Source: Actinomycetota bacterium (lineage in GTDB: Bacteria; Actinomycetota; Humimicrobiia; Humimicrobiales; Humimicrobiaceae). Taken from it: a stretch of DNA of 12,879 nucleotides. Position numbers and translations under genes: made by a program. The stretch covers positions 1 to 12,879 of the forward strand of contig JADHVN010000028.1 of NCBI GenBank assembly GCA_016783995.1. The letters run 5' to 3'. How positions within the stretch are numbered: position 1 is the first letter of the stretch; every line of letters begins with the position of its first letter. The notes below the pieces were generated by a model. It ran no database searches, was not told the origin of the DNA, and saw only the letters and a program-made list of their open reading frames with translations. This document shows, one piece after another, positions 6,218 through 10,905 of this stretch.

Positions 6218-7438
6218 ATGAAAGGTAAAATAAAATATTTTTTTGTTTTGGCTTTGGCTGTACTTGTTTTTGTATCAATTCTTTCAGTTTTTAATGTACC
6301 AAAACCATTATTTGCAGATTCCACTTCGGATGTAAATGCCTTTGTGACAAGATTTTATCAGCAGTGCCTTGACAGGCAGCCTGATGCAGGCGGTCTTGCT
6401 GGCTGGGTAAATGCATTGCTAAATCACTCCATTTCAGGAGCAACGGTTGCCAATGGTTTCATCAACAGTATAGAATTTGTAAATAAAAATCTCTCAAATG
6501 ATGCTTACCTCCAGGTTATGTATAGGGCATTTTTTGATAGAGGGCCGGATCCGCAGGGATACAGCGACTGGATGGGGCAGCTAAATGCCGGAAATTCAAG
6601 GCAGTATGTCCTTGCCGGTTTTGTTAATTCAACAGAGTTCAGGAATTTCTGTGCAAAATTTGGAATTGACAGCGGCTCGCTTAACGGTAGTTCAGGAGCC
6701 AATGTTAGCAGCTCAACTGTTGCAAGCATCGGCGGGGTGGTTCCGATTTTTGCTTTCCATAGCGTTATGCCTGGTTCAGGTTATGAATATGAAATTTCGA
6801 CAGGGCAGTTAAACGAATTATGCTCCCTTTTAAAGCAAAGAGGCTATCAGACAATATCATTCCAGGATTTATTTGCTGCAGTAAATGGCGGTAAAGCACT
6901 TCCTCCGAAACCGGTAATTCTGACAACTGATGACGGATACCAAAGCGTATACCAGTATGCCTTTCCTATAGTTCAAAGTTATGGTTTCAAAATGACTTTA
7001 TTTATAACCACAGGTTTAATAGGTTCATCTGATGGAGACAGGAGAACCAATTTATTTGATGCAGGCAGCTACCCAACCCGTGCAATGCTGATATGGCCTG
7101 AAGTTGCTGCCATGGCAGCAGCAGGTTTCGAAATTCAAAGCCATGGAACAGATCATAGCAGACTGGGAAGCATGAGCTATGATCAGGCTTTAGCGCAGCT
7201 CCAGGCTTCCCAGGCGGCAATACAAGGTTCAGTTGGCGGAGTTTGTAATGTTGTAGCGTGGCCGTTTAATTCATTTTCTGCAGCAAGCGTTAGCGCGCTA
7301 ACTGCAGCTAGTTACGGAGCTGGAGTTGATTATTCTGGCGGCGCATTAAATACCGGAGCCATAAACTGGGGAGCAATCCCAAGAATTCCAGTTCAGGCAA
7401 GCACTTCAACTGGTTCGCTTGCAAGTTATTTGCCATAA
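6218..7438 (+). CDS. Secreted DUF4214 protein with NodB-type polysaccharide deacetylase domain
   Basis: I start this 406-aa protein at the ATG at 6218 because the signal peptide begins there (MKGKIKYFFVLALAVL, probable cleavage after LFA at residue 33). The open frame extends 38 codons further upstream, but that part has no signal character and includes the promoter. Two DUF4214 repeats follow (about 37-150; FYQQCLDRQPDAGGLAGW and MYRAFFDRGPDPQGYSDW), then a Ser-rich linker, then a CE4/NodB domain. Visible motifs are IFAFHSV, ILTTDDGYQS with Asp238-Asp239 (TFDDG in most members), QSHGTDHS with metal ligands His309 and His313, VAWPFNSFS and IPRIPV. The order resembles PgaB/IcaB-type poly-N-acetylglucosamine deacetylases, but the exact glycan is unknown. 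It probably acts outside the membrane or on the wall. Confidence 0.9.
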   Translation: MKGKIKYFFVLALAVLVFVSILSVFNVPKPLFADSTSDVNAFVTRFYQQCLDRQPDAGGLAGWVNALLNHSISGATVANGFINSIEFVNKNLSNDAYLQVMYRAFFDRGPDPQGYSDWMGQLNAGNSRQYVLAGFVNSTEFRNFCAKFGIDSGSLNGSSGANVSSSTVASIGGVVPIFAFHSVMPGSGYEYEISTGQLNELCSLLKQRGYQTISFQDLFAAVNGGKALPPKPVILTTDDGYQSVYQYAFPIVQSYGFKMTLFITTGLIGSSDGDRRTNLFDAGSYPTRAMLIWPEVAAMAAAGFEIQSHGTDHSRLGSMSYDQALAQLQASQAAIQGSVGGVCNVVAWPFNSFSAASVSALTAASYGAGVDYSGGALNTGAINWGAIPRIPVQASTSTGSLASYLP

Positions 7439-7442
7439 AGTT

Positions 7443-7472
7443 AATAATTTAAGAAAAAGCAAATTATTTTTT
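7443..7472 (+). terminator. Weak AT-only terminator after the deacetylase gene
   Basis: AATAATTT (7443-7450) and AAATTATT (7461-7468) pair around a 10-nt loop and are followed by TTTT, 4 nt after the stop codon. The position is right, but the stem has no GC pairs, so strength is doubtful. Confidence 0.4.
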
Positions 7473-7491
7473 GATAACTGAGGTGAAAGCA

Positions 7492-7649
7492 ATGGCAGAT
7501 TTGATAGCTAAAGATATCATGAAAACAAATGTCATTACAGTTAAATCAGATACTACAATAGGAGAATTATCAAAAATACTTTTTATAAATAATAAGTACT
7601 GCCTCCAAAAGATGAATTTATAGAGAAAATAGCCAAAGCCTTATTCTAA
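7492..7649 (+). pseudogene. CBS-domain protein remnant with internal deletion
   Basis: An ATG at 7492, preceded by GAGGTG, starts a 43-codon frame reading MADLIAKDIMKTNVITVKSD followed by TTIGELSKIL. This is the usual beginning of CBS-domain proteins (xxDIMTxxVIxVxxDxTIxE). After NNKYC the frame ends at TAG 7621. In another frame from 7599, LPPKDEFIEKIAKALF ends at TAA 7647, which looks like the C-terminal tail of the same sort of protein. The simplest reading is a deletion that joined N- and C-terminal ends out of frame. CBS domains bind adenine nucleotides and control a partner; this copy cannot do so. A functional 43-aa peptide is possible but unlikely. Confidence 0.7.
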
Positions 7650-7698
7650 CTAACATATAAGTAAATGTTACGTTTTATTCAAATTTATATAAAAAAAT

Positions 7699-7746
7699 TA
7701 ATTATGTATTGTAATTTACTTATTAGTAAACTATAATACATAATTA
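7699..7746 (+). promoter_or_regulatory. Promoter of the AbiE pair embedded in a 22-bp imperfect inverted repeat (candidate AbiEi operator)
   Basis: TTGTAA (7709-7714) and TATAAT (7732-7737) are separated by exactly 17 bp. The whole promoter lies within an inverted repeat with arms 7699-7720 and 7725-7746 that match at 20 of 22 positions around the spacer TATT. The -35 is in the left arm and the -10 in the right arm, and the last base of the right arm is the A of the toxin ATG. The known AbiE system of streptococci is negatively autoregulated by AbiEi binding to inverted repeats of about this size in its promoter, so the same role is inferred here. Confidence 0.72.
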
Positions 7747-8525
7747 TGTATAATTCATTACAACAAAGAGAAGTATTTCATCTGGAGTTTTTAAGGTGGT
7801 TTGGCCGCAAGGCTGATCCTAAACAATATGCGTTAAAAGGTGGGGTAAACATGCGGTTCTTCTTCGGAAGCATTAGATACTCTGAGGATATGGATCTTGA
7901 TCTATCTAAAGTAAGAGCAGATATAATTCAGGATATAGTCTTAAATATATTTAATACGCAGGTTTTCGTTGATAATTTAAGACCTTATGGTATACAGAGA
8001 GTTTCTATCCCGGATATGAAAAAGGCAAAACAGACCGAAACAACTCAAAGATTTAAGATACATCTGGCAACTTTTTCCGGAGAGGATCTCTTTACCAAGG
8101 TCGAATTCTCAAGAAGAAGTTTAAAAGATGGAATAGAAGTTAATGCTATTCCGGATTCTATACTACGTACTTATAAATTAATTCCTGTTATAGTACCACA
8201 TTATAATGCTGTATCTTCTAGCATACAAAAAATAACTGCACTTGCCTCAAGACCTGCAGTCCAGGCAAGGGATATTTTTGATTTATATATATTGAGCCCT
8301 AAAATTTCAAATTCTAAAATAAGCGGATCAAAAATACCAAAAAAAGATAAATTAGAAAAAGCATATGAAAATTTATTTTCAGTTACATTTGAACAATTTC
8401 GTGATAGTGTAGTTTTATTTTTACCATCTGATGAGCAGGCCAGTTATGATTCATCACTTTTTTGGGATGAAATAAAACTAAAGGTAGCAAACCTACTGGA
8501 GGAAATGATAAATAAACATGGTTAA
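7746..8525 (+). CDS. abiEii: AbiEii/AbiGii-family nucleotidyltransferase toxin
   Basis: This 259-aa protein is a toxin of the type IV AbiE toxin-antitoxin family, predicted to be a nucleotidyltransferase using NTP in the cytoplasm. Relatives such as mycobacterial MenT block tRNA. Visible motifs are ALKGGVNMRFFFGSIRYSED (29-48) continuing into Asp50 and Asp52, the polymerase-beta-like active site; Lys162 with Arg169 in KITALASR; and RDIFDLYIL with Asp176 and Asp179. The start is supported by close agreement of QQREVFHLEFLRWFGRK with the usual N-terminus. No ribosome binding site exists, and the promoter -10 ends only 8 nt before the ATG, so the mRNA is probably leaderless. Residues 186-200 contain a short repeat (KISNS-KISGS-KIPKK), perhaps a recent 15-bp duplication. 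It overlaps the antitoxin gene by 8 bp. Confidence 0.9.
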   Translation: MYNSLQQREVFHLEFLRWFGRKADPKQYALKGGVNMRFFFGSIRYSEDMDLDLSKVRADIIQDIVLNIFNTQVFVDNLRPYGIQRVSIPDMKKAKQTETTQRFKIHLATFSGEDLFTKVEFSRRSLKDGIEVNAIPDSILRTYKLIPVIVPHYNAVSSSIQKITALASRPAVQARDIFDLYILSPKISNSKISGSKIPKKDKLEKAYENLFSVTFEQFRDSVVLFLPSDEQASYDSSLFWDEIKLKVANLLEEMINKHG

Positions 8526-9144
8526 AAAATCTATTCTAGCATTCGCTAAAAAATTAAATAGACCTGTATTTACTACGCGTGAAGCAGCAATGCTTTCCGG
8601 AAATTCATTATCCAATGCTTCAAAAATGCTAAAAACTCTCGAAAAAAAGGGGCTTGTTTTTAGTGTAGCAAGAGGTATCTGGGCAGAAACTGGAAATGTA
8701 AAGTTAAGTCCTTACAGTATTATCCCTTTTTTACTAACAAAAAACAGGGCTTATGTCTCTTTTATAAGTGCACTGCACCTGCATGGAATAATAGAACAGA
8801 TTCCTCAAGAGATAACTCTGGCTTCAACAGTCCATACAAAGAAAATTCATACAAAAGTTGGAACATTTTCTATTCACCGTATACCCCCTTCATTTTTCGA
8901 TGGTTTTGATTGGTATAAGAGGGACGGCAGCTTTCTTATAGCAGAGCAGGAAAAAGCGTTAATCGATAGTCTTTATCTGTCAACCAGAAAGAAAAAACAA
9001 TTTAGTTACTTTCCAGAATTGTATTTCCCTAAATCATTTAGCTTTAAGAAAGCTATTAAATGGATTGGAAAAATACAGGACTCTAGAATAAAATCATCCG
9101 TTACAAAAAAATTAATAGAAATTAAAAACCTTAAAGTAAAATAA
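8518..9144 (+). CDS. abiEi: AbiEi-family antitoxin and autorepressor
   Basis: This 208-aa protein has the AbiEi layout. A winged helix-turn-helix lies at about residues 1-57 (VFTTREAAMLSGNSLSNASK, then GLVFSVARGIW), and the C-terminal antitoxin domain includes AYVSFISALHLHGIIEQIPQ and FLIAEQEKALIDSLYL. Family members neutralise AbiEii without forming a stable complex and repress their own operon. The ATG at 8518 lies inside the end of the toxin gene. GGAGG at 8498-8502 is 15 nt upstream, too far to be ideal, so translation is probably coupled to the toxin. In most described abiE loci the antitoxin gene comes first; here it is second, which makes antitoxin output depend on toxin transcription and translation. 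Confidence 0.87.
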   Translation: MVKKSILAFAKKLNRPVFTTREAAMLSGNSLSNASKMLKTLEKKGLVFSVARGIWAETGNVKLSPYSIIPFLLTKNRAYVSFISALHLHGIIEQIPQEITLASTVHTKKIHTKVGTFSIHRIPPSFFDGFDWYKRDGSFLIAEQEKALIDSLYLSTRKKKQFSYFPELYFPKSFSFKKAIKWIGKIQDSRIKSSVTKKLIEIKNLKVK

Positions 9145-9273
9145 ACTTATATTTATAACTATAATCCACATCTTCACTATGAGTCTGGAAGGATAATTTT
9201 AGAAAATTATATATTGAATTTGAAAATAAAAAGGCTAAAATCAATAAACAAGTTTATTTGTTTGTAGGATTAA

Positions 9274-9429
9274 AAACTACTATTTGAGTTATTCGGGGCG
9301 AATGGCGGAGCCAACAAGCCTTACACGGACCTTCCAAATCTAGAAGACATAAAACCAAATTTAATAGATAATGAGGATGACCTAATTGATGTAGATCTTA
9401 CCTTTAGAAAGAAAATAAAAATATCTTAG
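9274..9429 (+). pseudogene. C-terminal fragment of an unidentified protein
   Basis: The frame is open from just after a TAA at 9271 to a TAG at 9427 without a start codon. It reads FELFGANGGANKPYTDLP, then NLEDIKPNLIDNEDDLIDVD and LTFRKKIKIS. The acidic, varied composition and the NKPY and RKKIKIS segments look like real protein rather than AT-rich noise. The preceding 100 bp contain protein-like pieces in two other frames (YNPHLHYESGRIILENY and YIEFENKKAKINKQVYLF), consistent with a frameshifted gene. I do not recognise the family. Confidence 0.5.
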
Positions 9430-9456
9430 AATAAAAAGATATAGGACTATAGACTT

Positions 9457-9490
9457 CAATGCAATGGTGTGGGAGAGTAGGAAGCTGCCA
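9457..9490 (+). pseudogene. Remnant of the 3' end of a 5S rRNA gene
   Basis: The stretch around TGTGGGAGAGTAGGAAGCTG followed by CCA is very like the 3' strand of bacterial 5S rRNA, where GGGAGAGTAGG and a terminal CTGCC that closes helix I are hallmarks. The 5' two thirds of a 5S gene (for example the GAACACGGAAGTTAAG region) are absent upstream, so only about 34 nt remain and no functional rRNA can be made. Confidence 0.6.
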
Positions 9491-9601
9491 TATATTTATT
9501 TACGCTTCTGGCTAAATCTTTTAAAATATCCTTTATAGATTTATGCTATAATCTATTATAGTATTAAATAGGTAGTAGTATTAATTGAATTGAATGTTTA
9601 A

Positions 9602-9844
9602 AACACTTTTAGTATTATAAATTATAAAATAAAAAAAGAAGGTTATTTAAGTAAACAGAAAATTTTTTCAGGTATTGGTGGATCAGTATTAGCATATCTC
9701 CATAAAACACATATAGCATTAAATGGAATTGAATTTGCGTCAGATGTGTATTACTCACATGAATGGGATGATATGCCGTTTGGTCTTTTAGGTCAGGCTG
9801 GTTTCTTTTCTCATTTTGATATTCATTTCAACTACAAGGAATAG
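9602..9844 (+). pseudogene. Remnant of a clan AA (retropepsin-like) aspartic protease
   Basis: The frame ending at TAG 9842 has no start codon and reads KKEGYLSKQKIFSGIGGSVL, then AYLHKTHIALNGIEFASDVY and later MPFGLLGQAGFFSHFDIHFN. The pattern GIGG, a beta-strand pair, then GLLGxxGFFxxFxIxFN is the C-terminal half of the small retropepsin-like proteases found in many bacteria. The N-terminal half with the catalytic DTGA is missing, so it is inactive. The final 45 codons are well preserved, which suggests recent truncation. Confidence 0.6.
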
Positions 9845-10012
9845 GTAATCTTATTAGAATATTGTTCTTAAGTTTTGCATCAAATTCTTTTATTTTATTC
9901 CATCTTTTGTTTATTAAGCACTATTTAAAATTAAAATTATAATTACTGATAATTGACTACAATATGTATAGAATTTTACCTCTTATAACATCACTGATAA
10001 TCATTTGACAAT

Positions 10013-10190
10013 TTTGGAGTTTTTGCTGTTTCAATGCTTGTTGAAAAAACAAGAAAATCCGAAGCTATTTGAAGCGTTTGCAGTAATTTGATATACAGAT
10101 ACTTTTATTTCAATTTGCATGACGATATTTTTAATTTCAAGAGTTGGTTTTCCACCTTTTGCAGGATTTATTAGTAAAACAATATTTTAA
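10013..10190 (+). pseudogene. Remnant of a NADH-quinone oxidoreductase subunit N (NuoN-type) membrane protein
   Basis: One frame reads FGVFAVSMLVEKTRKSEAI from 10013 up to a TGA at 10070. After a +1 shift the plus strand continues from 10119 as MTIFLISRVGFPPFAGFISK and ends at TAA 10188. These two blocks, in this order and at roughly this distance, are the TM segments and the highly conserved S-x-x-G-x-P-P-x-A-G-F-x-x-K loop of antiporter-like complex I subunits, most like NuoN. Only about 60 of some 480 codons remain, with a stop and a frameshift. Related antiporter subunits (NuoL/M, MrpD) are alternatives. Confidence 0.62.
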
Positions 10191-10346
10191 TTTCTTATTG
10201 TTTTTAGCTCTTAAAAGTCTTTTATTTAATTTACTGGGGTACTGTGAACAAAGTTTGAATAAAAATATTGAGCTTAAAAAAGGATTTTTCATACCTGAAT
10301 TTAGTTTTTAATTATAAAAATATTTGAATTTTGTCTGCTTGAAAGT

Positions 10347-10400
10347 AAATAGTATTATAGTATAAAAAGAAACCTATACTATTTTAGTCTAATACTATTT
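10347..10400. repeat. Nested inverted repeat upstream of the metal-sensor promoter
   Basis: The outer arms AAATAGTATTA (10347-10357) and TAATACTATTT (10390-10400) are perfect complements. Directly inside, TAGTATA (10358-10364) pairs with TATACTA (10375-10381), leaving an 8-nt bulge on the right side. The result is an AT-rich stem of 18 pairs ending just before the -35 of the ArsR-family gene. It could be a second regulatory site or a transcription barrier between the decayed region and the operon. Confidence 0.4.
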
Positions 10401-10406
10401 AATTTA

Positions 10407-10435
10407 TTTACAAATGATATTGTTTAAAATATAAT
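10407..10435 (+). promoter_or_regulatory. Strong sigma-70-type promoter of the metal-resistance operon
   Basis: TTTACA (10407-10412, 5 of 6 to consensus) and a perfect TATAAT (10430-10435) are separated by exactly 17 bp. The expected start point is near 10442, inside the candidate operator, about 50 nt upstream of the regulator ATG. Confidence 0.78.
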
Positions 10436-10437
10436 GA

Positions 10438-10453
10438 TTGAATAATTGTTCAA
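10438..10453 (+). promoter_or_regulatory. SmtB/CadC-type operator
   Basis: TTGAATAATTGTTCAA is an inverted repeat (TTGAA/TTCAA, 6-nt centre). Its core TGAATAATTGTTCA differs at one position from the TGAATAACTGTTCA core I recall for the cyanobacterial smt operator, part of the 12-2-12 sites bound by ArsR/SmtB proteins. It covers the predicted start point, so binding of the apo-regulator would block transcription and metal would release it. Confidence 0.75.
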
Positions 10454-10490
10454 CTATTATTTTTTATTTACAAGGAGGCATAGATATATA

Positions 10491-10850
10491 ATGAAGAATA
10501 AGGAAACAATTTGCGAGATTACCTTTATTGATAAACAAAAAATATCTGATGTCAAAAAAAAGATGAAATCTGAAATAATCATGTATCGCCTATCTGAAAT
10601 ATTTAAGGTTCTTGGTGATACAACCAGAGTAAAAATAATTTCTGCTTTGCTTGCACAAGAATTCTGTGTATGTGAAATTTCAGAGTTACTGGGAACAACA
10701 AAATCAGCTGTCTCACACCAACTAAGAATTCTAAGAAATATGAGATTAGTAAAATACAGAAAAGATGGAAAGATGGCTTTTTATTCTCTCGATGACAATC
10801 ATATAACTAATCTTTTTGCTGAAGGCTTAAGACATGTCGAAGAAAAATAA
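10491..10850 (+). CDS. ArsR/SmtB-family metal-sensing repressor, CadC-like
   Basis: I start this 119-aa protein at the ATG at 10491, downstream of AGGAGG (10473-10478, spacing 12 nt, slightly long); the upstream 15-codon extension of the frame would include the ribosome binding site itself. The winged HTH is clear: LGDTTRVKIISALL, then ISELLGTTKSAVSHQLRILR and KYRKDGKMAFYSL. Two metal sites are visible. The alpha3N-type site is EFCVCEI (Cys59, Cys61) with Cys8 near the N-terminus, although CadC has two N-terminal cysteines. The alpha5 site is an exact D-x-H-x10-H-x-x-E (Asp102, His104, His115, Glu118) as in SmtB and CadC. It should repress itself and the ATPase gene 55 bp downstream and respond to Zn, Cd or Pb. 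Confidence 0.92.
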   Translation: MKNKETICEITFIDKQKISDVKKKMKSEIIMYRLSEIFKVLGDTTRVKIISALLAQEFCVCEISELLGTTKSAVSHQLRILRNMRLVKYRKDGKMAFYSLDDNHITNLFAEGLRHVEEK

Positions 10851-10905
10851 CCTTAAATATTAATATTAATCAAGTAATTTCAAAATAAAAGATGAGGGTT
10901 TATAT

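Larger units (their letters stand above)
9145..10346. other. 1.2-kb decayed region between the AbiE pair and the metal-efflux operon
   Basis: No intact gene is visible on either strand. The region holds at least four remnants listed separately (unknown C-terminal fragment, 5S rRNA 3' end, aspartic-protease remnant, NuoN-type remnant). Between them lies AT-rich DNA (about 9145-9273, 9491-9600, 9845-10012, 10191-10346) in which I recognise nothing. The remnants are unrelated to each other, which suggests repeated insertion and loss. No intact transposase or integrase is seen. Confidence 0.6.

Noticed and set aside
10446..10490. Upstream extension of the ArsR-family frame to 10446
   Set aside because: It overlaps the operator and encodes the ribosome binding site; the ATG at 10491 is the natural start.
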